A DNA stretch of 64,000 nucleotides from the NCBI GenBank assembly GCA_934573735.1, contig CAKTMC010000010.1, forward strand, positions 22,115 through 86,114. Direction: 5' to 3'. The notes under the pieces were generated by a model that worked only from the letters and a program-made list of their open reading frames with translations, did no database searches and was not told the origin of the DNA. The stretch is from an uncultured Oscillospiraceae bacterium (GTDB lineage Bacteria; Bacillota; Clostridia; Oscillospirales; Oscillospiraceae). The first letter of the stretch is position 1. Every line of letters begins with the position of its first letter. A program made the translations under genes and the position numbers. Positions 47,483-55,817 of this stretch are shown in pieces.

Positions 47483-48583
47483 TCAATCGTACATTGCGCT
47501 TGCAAAGCATATGACGTCGCTTATCTGCTTTTCCTCGCCCCAGTCGGGACGGTTATACAGCCGCCCGCCCATGGTGATGGTCGCGGTGTGCCCGCCGTCG
47601 AGCGCATAGGCCACGTCGAGACCCTTCGCGTGCATGAAGCGCGCCTCGTCGTAGGCGGTGCAGGTCCCGTAGTTTTGCTCAAAGCAGACGGTCATCAAAA
47701 GATAGTGAAGCTCGCCGCGCTGACCTATCGCGCTGCGGGAATATTTGTCGCCGACCTCGCCGACGGGGTAGGATGGGCTTATGTCCTGAAGCTCGCCGTT
47801 TTCGACGAGTATGGGGCCGAATATCAGCGAAAAATCAACATTGTTGTCCTCGACGAATTTCCGCGCCTCGGCCTCATCGGCAAAGCCGCCCCTGTGATGC
47901 ACGAGCAGGTCGCCGCCCTCGGTGACAAAGCAGGTATCGGTCACGCGGTCATAGCAGTGCTCGATGTTCCCCTTATATACCGCGATGCCGTAGCTGCTGC
48001 GGAGAAGATAGAAGTCGCCGCTGATGGCGATGACGGCGTTATCCTCGGCGGCAAGCGCTGTCGCCGTCTGCACACGCTGGGAGCCGTATTCGCCGCTGAC
48101 CTTGCGCCTGAGCTGAGACGAGTCTGCAAGCTTTACCTCGACGAAGGAGCAGCCGCGCCCCTCCGGAGCCTCCTGCCACGCGATGACAAGTATCGTATCG
48201 TCACGGTAGTAGCGGATGACGCTCTTGGGGGCAAAGTCGATATCCGGGCTCCAGATAGTCTCCTGACCGTCCAGAAGCTCCGCCGCCGCGTCTATCACCG
48301 CCTGAACCTCCTGCGGGTCGGTCGTCTCGCCGTAGCAGGCGGAGTCCGGCTCGGGCGGAAGCTCCCCGGCGGGTATCTTATAGATTTTTCTTATGTATTC
48401 CGCGTTATCGGAAACGTATTCCCGAAGCCCAGCCTCAAAGTCCGAAAGCTCGGACACGGCATCAAACCGCTGCGGCTCACGCGGCTGCGGCGGGGTATTG
48501 ACATAGCCCAGCAGCCTTGCGGCGGTGCCGAGCAGCAGTATCAAGGCCGCCGCGACGGAGACAAGTATAAAGGGCTTTTTCAT
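47483..48583 (-). CDS. Phosphodiester glycosidase family protein (NAGPA-like), last of operon
   Basis: A 366-residue protein with one N-terminal membrane helix (about 5-25) and an external NAGPA/phosphodiester glycosidase domain. Landmarks are VIAISGDFYLLRSSYGIAVYKG, SLIFGPILVENGEL, SRSAIGQRGELHYLLMTV and ALDGGHTATITMGGRLYNRPDW, matching the SGDF, FGP-L, R-AIG and DGG motifs of the family. Known relatives uncover GlcNAc-phosphodiesters; bacterial substrates are mostly unknown and may be wall polymers. It is a paralogue of the protein at 49590 and shares its order of motifs. Its ATG overlaps the Lgt-like gene stop (ATGA). Confidence 0.88.
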   Translation of the reverse strand: MKKPFILVSVAAALILLLGTAARLLGYVNTPPQPREPQRFDAVSELSDFEAGLREYVSDNAEYIRKIYKIPAGELPPEPDSACYGETTDPQEVQAVIDAAAELLDGQETIWSPDIDFAPKSVIRYYRDDTILVIAWQEAPEGRGCSFVEVKLADSSQLRRKVSGEYGSQRVQTATALAAEDNAVIAISGDFYLLRSSYGIAVYKGNIEHCYDRVTDTCFVTEGGDLLVHHRGGFADEAEARKFVEDNNVDFSLIFGPILVENGELQDISPSYPVGEVGDKYSRSAIGQRGELHYLLMTVCFEQNYGTCTAYDEARFMHAKGLDVAYALDGGHTATITMGGRLYNRPDWGEEKQISDVICFASAMYD

Positions 48584-49593
48584 CGCTTGAGGCTCCGCCC
48601 CTCCCTGCTGCGGCAGGTCGTCTTATACATGAGATAGACAATGACCGCCATCATCGTGCAGGTGAGGGTCATGCCGCTGTAGCAGGGAATATACATATTG
48701 CCGAAGCGCTGCACGAGATATTCCGCCGCGCCCGTGCCTGCAAGGGTGAAGAAATAGCCTATCCACATGGCAAAGTGATAGCCCTGCCGCCCGTTTGCAC
48801 GCACGGAGAGGCGCGAATAGTGGATAAGTGCTATAAGTATGCACACGGCACTGAATATCTGCACGATGCTGACAAAGGCGTTGAAGTGCATAAAGCTTGA
48901 GTCGTAGCGGGTGCTGTCCATCAAAAGCTCTACGGCGCTGTGGAACACGAGGAACATCCATGCGACGTTGCCGTCACGCGGGCAGCCCTCCTTCATTGGC
49001 AGGCGGCGGCGCGCATAGAAGAAATAGAGCAGCAGCACGGTCACGCCGAGCATGAGCATGGCCTGAACGAAGAAGGTGGCAAAGCGGTATTCGAGCACGC
49101 CCGAGGAATTGACGATGCCGGAGCCGATGGGCAGATGCTGGAGCAGAGGCGAGCTTATGCTTATCTTGCTGCGGCAGGAGACGTTAAAGAGTGAGCTGAG
49201 ACGTATGAACACGACCGCCAGCGCGCCGCCGGGAGCGACGCTGTCAAGAAGCCTTGCGACGTTGCCGGTAAAGCCGAGCGCCCTAACAACGAGAGCCGCA
49301 AGCAAGGTGCCGATAATTGCGCCGGGCAGGCAGTAGCTGCCGGAGGAATAGTCGGTTATGGCGCTGAAGAAGCCGGAATACTGCTCAAGATGGCAATACC
49401 AGTGTATCATGCGGCAAAGCGGCACGGAAAACAGCAGCGCCAGCGGCAGAAGCAGCCACATTGCGGCGGCGCGGCCGCCGTGGGAGACGTAAAGGGAGAG
49501 GCTGAGCGCAAAGCCCGCGGCGATGCCGAGCGCGATGACTATCGCGCTCCAGTATAAAACGGTGTTTCCGGTGCTGATGGCTATGGGGTTCAT
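48580..49593 (-). CDS. Divergent Lgt-like (prolipoprotein diacylglyceryl transferase family) membrane protein
   Basis: A 337-residue polytopic protein with about nine helices. It resembles Lgt in outline: CLPGAIIGTLLAALVVRALGF, IRLSSLFN where Lgt has a GRIGNFIN-type motif, YRFATFFVQAMLML and DGNVAWMFLVFHSAVELLMDSTRYDSSF near the usual GYGIGRFFIE-LR region. The Asn of Lgt's R-x-G-N motif is Ser here, so ordinary lipoprotein acylation is doubtful. Unlike Lgt it continues with three more helices. ATGA overlaps join it to phosphodiester glycosidase genes on both sides, so I infer a joint envelope function, perhaps lipid-linked substrate handling. Confidence 0.7.
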   Translation of the reverse strand: MNPIAISTGNTVLYWSAIVIALGIAAGFALSLSLYVSHGGRAAAMWLLLPLALLFSVPLCRMIHWYCHLEQYSGFFSAITDYSSGSYCLPGAIIGTLLAALVVRALGFTGNVARLLDSVAPGGALAVVFIRLSSLFNVSCRSKISISSPLLQHLPIGSGIVNSSGVLEYRFATFFVQAMLMLGVTVLLLYFFYARRRLPMKEGCPRDGNVAWMFLVFHSAVELLMDSTRYDSSFMHFNAFVSIVQIFSAVCILIALIHYSRLSVRANGRQGYHFAMWIGYFFTLAGTGAAEYLVQRFGNMYIPCYSGMTLTCTMMAVIVYLMYKTTCRSREGRSLKR

Positions 49594-51188
49594 GCGCTCA
49601 CCTCCTCGGGCAATGCGGTCGCAAAGTAGATTATATCGCTCTGGGTGCGCTCGTTGCCCCAGTCGGGACGGTTGACGGTGTGGTTATTCATGACCATGGT
49701 GGAGGTCTGACCGCCGTCGAGCGCGTAGGCCTTCTGAACGCCCTTCGTGAGAATAAAGCTTGTGGCCTCGTTGAGCGTTGCGGCAACGGAGTGGTTGTCC
49801 TCGTAGTTTACGGTCATGAGGATGTAGTGAAGCTTATCGCGCATACCGATGGCGGTGCGGGAATAGGTCTTGTTGACCTCGCCTATGGGATAGCTTACGC
49901 AGTCTACGGCCTGACCGTTTTCGACCATGACAGGTCCGAAGGCGACGGCAAAGGTCACGTCGTTATCGGCGATATACTGCTTTGTATCGACCTCGCTGCT
50001 CATTTCCCCGGCGCGGGAGAATAGCATATCTCCGGAGGCGGTGAAGAAGCAGGTATCCACGGACTTCGGCGCAAATCTGTAAAGCTGGCGCTGATACACC
50101 GTGATGCCGAGCTGGCGGTAGGTGTAGAAGTCGCCGCTTATTGCGACCACGGCGTTTGCCATGGCTGCCATCTCTGTCGGGTAATACTGCACGTCGGAGC
50201 CGTAGCTGTTGCCGGCGAGCATACGGCGAAGCTGCGAGCCGTCGGCAATTTTAATCTCGGCGAAGGTGCAGACTCGGTTGTCGATAAGCTCCTTCCAGGT
50301 GATGGCAAGGATGGTCTCATCGTAATAGTATTCTATCTGGGAGCCGGGATAGAGCTCGGTGCTTGCATCCCACGCAAGGCTCTGCCCCTCGAGCAGTCCC
50401 GCGGCGGAATCTATGACCTGCTGCACGACTGCGGGGTCGGTCGTCGCACCGTAATTTGCGCTGTTCGGCTTTTGACCAGAGAGCGCGCCCTCATCGATTT
50501 TATAGACCTTGCGGATGTATGCAAGGTCGCCGAGTGCATCGCTTGCGGCGTTATTCATATATACGTCGAACTTGCCGACGACGTCCATCTTGCTCTTGCT
50601 CTGCATGCTTGAGGAGCTGCCGCTGTCGGGGTGGAGGTTATTGAGCGTCCAAAGCAGCGACAGCATGGCAACTATCGCAAAGACCACGGTAAGAATACGC
50701 GCTGCGGGGCTCTGACGGCTGCGCTCGGGCGGAGCTGCCGCGGGCTTTTTTATGCTCGGTCGCTCCGGCGGCTGCGGCGGTCTTGTGTTTACTTGCGCCG
50801 CGCTGCGGCGGGTAGGAGTCTGAGCCTGCTGCACGGGTCTTGCCGGCTGAGCAGGTCTGACAGGCTGTGCGGGTCTTACAGGCTGCGCCGGTCTTACCGG
50901 CTGTGCAGGCTTTACAGGCTGCGCCGGTCTGACGGGCTGCGCAGGTCTTACCGGCTGTGCAGGCTTTACAGGCTGCGCCGGTCTGACGGGCTGCGCAGGT
51001 CTTACCGGCTGCGCGGGTTTTACAGGCTGTGCAGGCTTTACCGGCTGTGCGGGTTTTACAGGCTGCGCCGGTCTGACCGGCTGTGCCGGTCTGACTGCGG
51101 GACGGGGCTGCGCGGGCTTCGGCCTTGCATCATCGGAGCTGAACTCGCGGAGGATATCGTCAATGTCAAAATCGTAGTTATCGCTCAT
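49590..51188 (-). CDS. Phosphodiester glycosidase with cytoplasmic (K/R)PAQPV repeats
   Basis: A 532-residue membrane protein. Residues 1-20 are acidic (YDFDIDDILREFSSDD). Residues about 23-120 hold 15 PAQP motifs in tandem (R/K)PAQPV units. A membrane helix lies near 170-190 (ILTVVFAIVAMLSLLWTL). The external NAGPA domain then shows AVVAISGDFYTYRQLGITVY, FAVAFGPVMVENGQ, SRTAIGMRDKLHYILMTV and ALDGGQTSTMVMNNHTVNRPDW. With the helix oriented N-in, the repeats are cytoplasmic. It follows the serine hydrolase gene by 13 bp and overlaps the Lgt-like gene (ATGA). The repeat function is unknown; it could be a spacer or a protein-binding tail. Confidence 0.88.
   Translation of the reverse strand: MSDNYDFDIDDILREFSSDDARPKPAQPRPAVRPAQPVRPAQPVKPAQPVKPAQPVKPAQPVRPAQPVRPAQPVKPAQPVRPAQPVRPAQPVKPAQPVRPAQPVRPAQPVRPAQPARPVQQAQTPTRRSAAQVNTRPPQPPERPSIKKPAAAPPERSRQSPAARILTVVFAIVAMLSLLWTLNNLHPDSGSSSSMQSKSKMDVVGKFDVYMNNAASDALGDLAYIRKVYKIDEGALSGQKPNSANYGATTDPAVVQQVIDSAAGLLEGQSLAWDASTELYPGSQIEYYYDETILAITWKELIDNRVCTFAEIKIADGSQLRRMLAGNSYGSDVQYYPTEMAAMANAVVAISGDFYTYRQLGITVYQRQLYRFAPKSVDTCFFTASGDMLFSRAGEMSSEVDTKQYIADNDVTFAVAFGPVMVENGQAVDCVSYPIGEVNKTYSRTAIGMRDKLHYILMTVNYEDNHSVAATLNEATSFILTKGVQKAYALDGGQTSTMVMNNHTVNRPDWGNERTQSDIIYFATALPEEVSA
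50836..51110 (-). repeat. 18-bp tandem coding repeat (K/R)PAQPV
   Basis: Successive 18-bp units, with variants such as GGCTGTGCAGGCTTTACA and GGCTGCGCCGGTCTGACC on the plus strand. The number of units probably varies between strains. Confidence 0.9.
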
Positions 51189-51201
51189 GCTGCTCCTCCT
51201 C

Positions 51202-52851
51202 TCAGTTCACGGTGCCGCCGGAGAGAGCCTTGAGCATGGCGGAGCTCGGTATGATGTGCCAGCTTCCGTCCGAGAACTCAAGCTCCACCTCAAACGCGGT
51301 GGTGGCGTAATACTTCTCCGGATGCTCAAGCACCGAGGCGACGGCAGCGGAATACGCCTCGTCGGTCACGGCGGGGAGATAGTTATTGTTATCGTCATAT
51401 ACCTCGCTGCGCTTGCGGGACTGGACGATGGAGTTCAGATTCTCCTCGGTCTTGGACTGCACGTCGTCGCCTATCGCGGCAAGGTCAAGGTACTGGAACA
51501 CGACCTGCTGCTTTGCGCTCAGACCGTCCACGGTGCAGCCCTCATGGAGCTTATACGAATAGCTCTGCTTCAGCGCGTCATAGGCGATTTTGCCGGTCTC
51601 GCTGTCGGGCGTGTTCTCCAGACCAAGAGTCGAGTATGCGTCTATATGACTGTATGCCTCGCGGTAGTCTCCTGCCACGATGCTGTCAAAGAACTTTGTG
51701 ACCACAGCCTGCGGGTCGCCGCTGGGCTTGACTATGATGGCGCCATGGACGCTGCCGTAGAAGCAGGCAAACAGCGCCGCGCCCGCAAGCAGCACGGAGA
51801 CCAGCGCCCAAGGGACGTTTATCTTACGTCTGCCCCGGCAGGACATGACGGCGGCTATGCCGCAGACGACGAGCAGAACTATGCCTGCTGCTGCAAAAAT
51901 GTTCATAACGGAAAATGTTCCTTCCTTGCTTGTAGTATTAGCTGTGCTCTCCGTGCCCTTCGCACCCTCGGAGCCGCTCGGAGCGGGCGAATTGAGCGCC
52001 GCAATGGCTGCGCGCTCTGCCTCCTCGGCCTCCTGCACTCGGCGCTGCGCGGTGTGATACTGGGCGTAATCGCTCATAAGCGCACAGTAATCGGTCAGCG
52101 CGGTGTAGCCGTTTTTGAGCGTATCGGTAAACATGACGATGACTATCGGGTCATCGGTATATACGATGGCGCAGTCGTTCATGTAGAGTCTGGAGCCCTC
52201 GACGAAGTAGCCGTATTTATGCGCCACCTCGTACTTCTGCTCATGGAACTTGAAGTAATTCTTCGGCTCGGCCTTGAGCATCATGTCGATAAGACCGGGG
52301 AAGCGCTCCGACTCCGTCTGAAGCAGGTTCAGGCAGTGTATCATCTGGCGCGCCGTGAAAAAGTTGTTCTCATAAAATTTCGCGTCCACCGTGGCCGCGT
52401 CCTCGCCCATGTAGGGCGCGATCAGCTCACGATATGTACGGTAACGGCCGATGTGATCCCATAGGAGCTTTGCCATGTTGTTATCGGAGTTTACTATCGT
52501 CCACTCCAGGAGCTTGGAATACTGCACGCCGCTGATGGTGTCGTCCATGCTCATTTCGCCGTTATGTATCTTCTCGCAGTAGAGCATATTGAGCGGGACC
52601 TTGTACATGCTGCCCGCGATAAGATAGATGTCGCCGTTGAGGTAATGCTCCTCGCCGGTGACGGTGTTCTTGTAGCCGAGGGCTACGTCCTTCGGGTCGA
52701 TGTTTAGCCCGGCAAGATATTCCTCAACGACCTCATCCCAGGTCTTGTCCTTAAAGCGGGCGTCGTCCTCGTCTGCGAATGCTGCCGGAAGCAGCGCAAG
52801 CATCAGGCAGAGCGCCGCAAAAAGGCATGTCAATTTTTTAATTAGCTTCAT
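51202..52851 (-). CDS. Secreted/membrane serine hydrolase (beta-lactamase/PBP fold) with C-terminal domain
   Basis: A 549-residue protein. The signal peptide is residues 1-26. A class A beta-lactamase/DD-peptidase-like domain follows: active-site Ser81 in AGSMYKVP (SxxK), SDN (122-124) in VNSDNNMAKLL, and HKYGYF as the third, K-x-G-like motif. A Ser/Thr/Pro linker, two membrane helices (about 318-335 and 348-370) and an external C-terminal domain (about 375-549) of unknown type come after. The SDN with non-classical third motif suggests a peptidoglycan-related peptidase, not a resistance enzyme. It is the first gene of the envelope operon, behind a good promoter with an overlapping palindrome. 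Confidence 0.85.
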   Translation of the reverse strand: MKLIKKLTCLFAALCLMLALLPAAFADEDDARFKDKTWDEVVEEYLAGLNIDPKDVALGYKNTVTGEEHYLNGDIYLIAGSMYKVPLNMLYCEKIHNGEMSMDDTISGVQYSKLLEWTIVNSDNNMAKLLWDHIGRYRTYRELIAPYMGEDAATVDAKFYENNFFTARQMIHCLNLLQTESERFPGLIDMMLKAEPKNYFKFHEQKYEVAHKYGYFVEGSRLYMNDCAIVYTDDPIVIVMFTDTLKNGYTALTDYCALMSDYAQYHTAQRRVQEAEEAERAAIAALNSPAPSGSEGAKGTESTANTTSKEGTFSVMNIFAAAGIVLLVVCGIAAVMSCRGRRKINVPWALVSVLLAGAALFACFYGSVHGAIIVKPSGDPQAVVTKFFDSIVAGDYREAYSHIDAYSTLGLENTPDSETGKIAYDALKQSYSYKLHEGCTVDGLSAKQQVVFQYLDLAAIGDDVQSKTEENLNSIVQSRKRSEVYDDNNNYLPAVTDEAYSAAVASVLEHPEKYYATTAFEVELEFSDGSWHIIPSSAMLKALSGGTVN

Positions 52852-52891
52852 ATCCGTCTCTGTTCCTCGCGTTTATGCGCATGACCGCATA

Positions 52892-52910
52892 ATAATCTAC
52901 GTTAGATTAT
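52892..52910. promoter_or_regulatory. Palindromic operator over the -10 of the envelope operon
   Basis: ATAATCTA-CGT-TAGATTAT, a perfect 8-bp inverted repeat with 3-bp centre, overlaps the -10 box and the expected transcription start. Confidence 0.6.
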
Positions 52911-52934
52911 AGCCGTTTCGACACGCGATTTCAA
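52906..52934 (-). promoter_or_regulatory. Promoter of the four-gene envelope operon
   Basis: On the minus strand TTGAAA, 17 bp, TATAAT, about 55 bp before the serine hydrolase start. Confidence 0.75.
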
Positions 52935-52969
52935 GAGCTAAGAAGCGGATTAAGATAATTAAGAAAAAA

Positions 52970-52991
52970 GCTTCCCCTAATTAGGGGAAGC
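52970..52991 (-). terminator. Terminator of the RluA-type gene
   Basis: GCTTCCCCTAA pairs with its complement, followed by TTTTTTC on the minus strand; it includes the stop codon. Confidence 0.8.
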
Positions 52992-53615
52992 CTCGAACAA
53001 GCTCCACGGCCAAGCCTCCGGCGGGGGAAGGCGTATATCCATCTTCTCCCCGGTCACGGGCTGGGTAAACCTGAGCCGATGTGACCAGAGCGCGATCTTG
53101 CAGGGATCGTCCTGCACCGCGTACTTTCTCTCGCCCACCAGCGCCCAGCCGTGATGCGCAAACTGACAGCGTATCTGATGCGTGCGCCCGGTGACAAGCT
53201 CAATGCGCACAAGACTCATCCCGTCAGCGCGCCCAAGCGTCTCAAAATTCAGTATCGCCTCCTGCACACCCTTTGCCGGGGTGTCGGTGACAAAGCTCAT
53301 TTTCCTCGCCTTGTCGCGGTACATGAGGTCACGCAGAGTCCCCGTTTCGGGCGGCTCGCCATGGACTACGGCGAGATACTCCTTGTGAAATTCTCCGTCC
53401 CGCATCTGGCGCGAAAGCTCCGACGCAGACTCGGAATTCAGCGCAAGCAGCATCAGCCCCGACACAACGCGGTCAAGGCGATGCACCGTGCGCAGCTCGC
53501 TGACCCCAAGCTCAAGCCGCAAAAGCTCCGGCATCCCGCCCGGCTCATCCGTACTCAAAACTCCCGAGGGCTTCACGGCGGCGACTATGTCCGCGTCGCG
53601 GTATATGATATCCAT
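52977..53615 (-). CDS. RluA-family 23S rRNA/tRNA pseudouridine synthase
   Basis: A 212-residue pseudouridine synthase of the RluA family without an S4 domain. It begins MDIIYRDADIVAAVKPSGVLSTDEPGG. The catalytic motif is RTVHRLDRVVSGLMLLA with the Asp, then KEYLAVVHGEPP and LVTGRTHQIRCQFAHHGW, and VGERKYA. The start at 53615 gives the canonical N terminus. The RNA target cannot be assigned; short RluA proteins modify varied sites. It is a single gene closed by a hairpin. Confidence 0.9.
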   Translation of the reverse strand: MDIIYRDADIVAAVKPSGVLSTDEPGGMPELLRLELGVSELRTVHRLDRVVSGLMLLALNSESASELSRQMRDGEFHKEYLAVVHGEPPETGTLRDLMYRDKARKMSFVTDTPAKGVQEAILNFETLGRADGMSLVRIELVTGRTHQIRCQFAHHGWALVGERKYAVQDDPCKIALWSHRLRFTQPVTGEKMDIRLPPPEAWPWSLFEASPN

Positions 53616-53775
53616 AATATTCCTCCATCCTTCCCGTCGGCTCTCACCCGGCGGGACTTTCATCATCTTACCACACAGCCCACCGCATTCTCAACAGCAT
53701 ACGCGCAAAAAATGTGGAAATCCGGCGAAATATGTGCTAAAATCAAGCTGAATAAAGACATAAGGAGTTCTCATC

Positions 53776-54954
53776 GTGACAGAAAAAACCTCCGCCTGCC
53801 CGCATTGGCGCAAATGCGGCGGCTGCCAGCTTCAAAATCTATCCTACCCCGAGCAGCTTCTCCACAAGCAGCGGCACATGGTATCGCTGCTCGGCGAGTT
53901 CGGCCGCGTCGATGACATTATCGGCATGACCGAGCCTCTGCACTACCGCAACAAGGTCTGCGCCGCCTTCGGGCTCGACTCCCGGCGGCATATAGTCTCC
54001 GGCGTCTATCAGCCCGGAAGCCACAGCATCGTCCCCGTGGACGAGTGCATGATCGAGGACGCTGTCGCGGATAAGATAATCACCGATATACGCGCTATGC
54101 TGCGTGAGTTCAAGATACAGGCCTTTGACGAGCGCAGCGGCACGGGCTGGCTGCGTCATGTGCTTGTGCGGCGCGGCTTTACGAGCGGACAGGTCATGGT
54201 CGTGCTCGTGGTCACCTCTCCGATTTTCAAGCTGCAAAAGCCCTTTATCAAAAAGCTTATCGGGCTTCACCCGGAAATCAGCACCGTTGTAATGAACATC
54301 AACGACCGCTTCGGTCCCGTCGTCCTCGGGGCGCGGGAAAAGCTGCTTTTCGGCGACGGATATATCGAGGACAGCCTGCTCGGGCTGCGCTTTCGCATTT
54401 CGCCGAAGTCATTTTATCAGATAAACCCCGTGCAGACGGAGCGGCTCTACCGCATTGCCATAGACATGGCGGGGCTGACAGGGCGTGAGCTCGTGCTGGA
54501 CGCCTACTGCGGCATCGGTACCATAGGGCTATGCGCGGCGGAGCAGGCGGAGCAGGTGCTCGGAGTGGAGCTCAACCGCGACGCCGTGCATGACGCGATA
54601 GTCAACGCCCGCCTGAACGGGATAAAGAATTGTTGGTTCACCGCGGGCGACGCGGGGAAATATATGGAGGCTATGGCGGCGGACGGTAAGCGTCCCGATG
54701 TTGTATTTATGGACCCGCCGCGCAGCGGAAGCGACGAGCGTTTTCTCGCCTCGCTTATAAAATCCGCCCCGCGCCGGGTGGTGTATATCTCCTGCGGCCC
54801 CGACACTCTGCGCCGCGACCTTGATATTCTCGTCTCCGGCGGCTACCGCGTCCGCCGCATCCAGCCGGTCGATATGTTCCCATATACAAATCATGTGGAG
54901 TGCGTGGTGATGATGACGAAACGCAAAGCAGAGGACGATATTGTTGAGATATAG
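53776..54954 (+). CDS. TrmA/RumA-family RNA (uracil-5-)-methyltransferase
   Basis: A 392-residue RNA m5U methyltransferase of the RlmD/RumA type, methylating a uridine of 23S rRNA (U1939 or U747 equivalent). The Fe-S cluster cysteines are in CPHWRKCGGCQLQNLSY (N-terminal, with a distal Cys). SAM motif DAYCGIGTIGLCAA, then VFMDPPRSG and the catalytic Cys in YISCGPDTLRRDL follow. The N-terminal TRAM domain present in many relatives is absent. The start is GTG at 53776, supported by AAGGAG. A broken HNH gene abuts its stop. Confidence 0.92.
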   Translation: MTEKTSACPHWRKCGGCQLQNLSYPEQLLHKQRHMVSLLGEFGRVDDIIGMTEPLHYRNKVCAAFGLDSRRHIVSGVYQPGSHSIVPVDECMIEDAVADKIITDIRAMLREFKIQAFDERSGTGWLRHVLVRRGFTSGQVMVVLVVTSPIFKLQKPFIKKLIGLHPEISTVVMNINDRFGPVVLGAREKLLFGDGYIEDSLLGLRFRISPKSFYQINPVQTERLYRIAIDMAGLTGRELVLDAYCGIGTIGLCAAEQAEQVLGVELNRDAVHDAIVNARLNGIKNCWFTAGDAGKYMEAMAADGKRPDVVFMDPPRSGSDERFLASLIKSAPRRVVYISCGPDTLRRDLDILVSGGYRVRRIQPVDMFPYTNHVECVVMMTKRKAEDDIVEI

Positions 54955-55200
54955 AAAGGCATCTATGAATATCTGCTTGACGGAAACGAGAAGCATTTAA
55001 GCATTCGTGCATTCAGCCCCAAAATGGCAAGGACTGCTTATGAAAGGCAAAATGGAATTTGCCCGAAATGCGGAAAACATTTTGAAATTGAAGAAATGCA
55101 GGCTGACCATATTACGCCGTGGAGTAAAGGCGGCAAAACTATCCCAGAAAACTGTCAAATGCTCTGTGCCGATTGCAACCGCCGCAAGAGTAACATATAA
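54955..55200 (+). pseudogene. C-terminal fragment of an HNH endonuclease
   Basis: The frame directly after the methyltransferase stop encodes GIYEYLLDGNEKHLSIRAFS and on to MARTAYERQNGICPKCGKHF, EIEEMQADHITPWSKGG, NCQMLCADCNRRKSNI. CPKC, DH and CADC are the zinc and HNH residues. It lacks its N-terminal part (usually a DUF262-type domain) and has no start codon except an internal ATG at 55024, from which 58 residues could be made. I call it a remnant. Confidence 0.7.
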
Positions 55201-55296
55201 ATTCAAGCATCTGTCGCATTATACGGCAGCAACAGCAAGAGAATTTATAAACAAAACTATCGTTTAACACGGAGGTTTTTTGAGGGGGAGTGAAAT

Positions 55297-55618
55297 ATGT
55301 CGGAAAGGAAAAAGCTTGACGCAATTCTGCTGGGTATCGTGGGCGCATTTTTCTTTGCCTTCACCTTCATCCTCAACCGAAGCATGAGCTTGGGGGGGCG
55401 GCTACTGGATTTACAGTGCCATTCTCCGCTATGTCTTTACCCTCCCTATCCTGCTTGCCGCCGTGGAGGCGACTCAGTGCGGCGAGGTGGTTTTTACGCT
55501 GCTGCTCGGAATTGTCATATTGCGCGATGATGCGCCAAGCCTGACAGGCTGGATAGGCATCGCGGTCATCGTGCTGGGAATGCTCCTCACAAGCCTCGTG
55601 AAGGACGAGAAGGAATAG
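55297..55618 (+). pseudogene. Degraded drug/metabolite transporter (EmrE/EamA-like)
   Basis: The first frame reads MSERKKLDAILLGIVGAFFF then AFTFILNRSMSLG. At a run of seven G near 55390 the sequence shifts frame to YWIYSAILRYVFTLPILLA, AVEATQCGEVVFTLLLGIVI and LRDDAPSLTGWIGIAVIVLG to a TAG at 55616. The parts match the first two and last two helices of a ten-helix DMR transporter, so about 200 residues between PILLA and AVEAT are missing. Both a frameshift and an internal deletion are present. Confidence 0.75.
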
Positions 55619-55758
55619 GATAGCATAATAAATCAAAGCAGTTTTTTATGGCTGCCCTCTCGCGACGGCGCTTTGCCGCTTAGTCCTTTAGGGGCAATGA
55701 CGGTGACAGATTTGAGACTCCTGCGCCGATTTCGGGCGGCGCGTCCTCCACAAACAGA

Positions 55759-55790
55759 CTCAGCCCCACCCGGAAACGGGTGGGGCTGAG
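55759..55790. terminator. Strong hairpin between the DMR remnant and metG
   Basis: CTCAGCCCCACCCG-GAAA-CGGGTGGGGCTGAG, a perfect 14-bp stem. The metG stop is 28 bp away. Confidence 0.75.
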
Positions 55791-55817
55791 CTTATATCAC
55801 AGGATATCCGAATGCTA

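Noticed and set aside
50836..51110. CRISPR-like array of 18-bp repeats.
   Set aside because: There are no spacers; the repeat is in frame and encodes (K/R)PAQPV units of a membrane protein.
51202..52851. Beta-lactamase resistance gene.
   Set aside because: SxxK and SDN are present, but the third motif is HKYG and the protein has two membrane helices and an additional domain, so an envelope peptidase-like role fits better.
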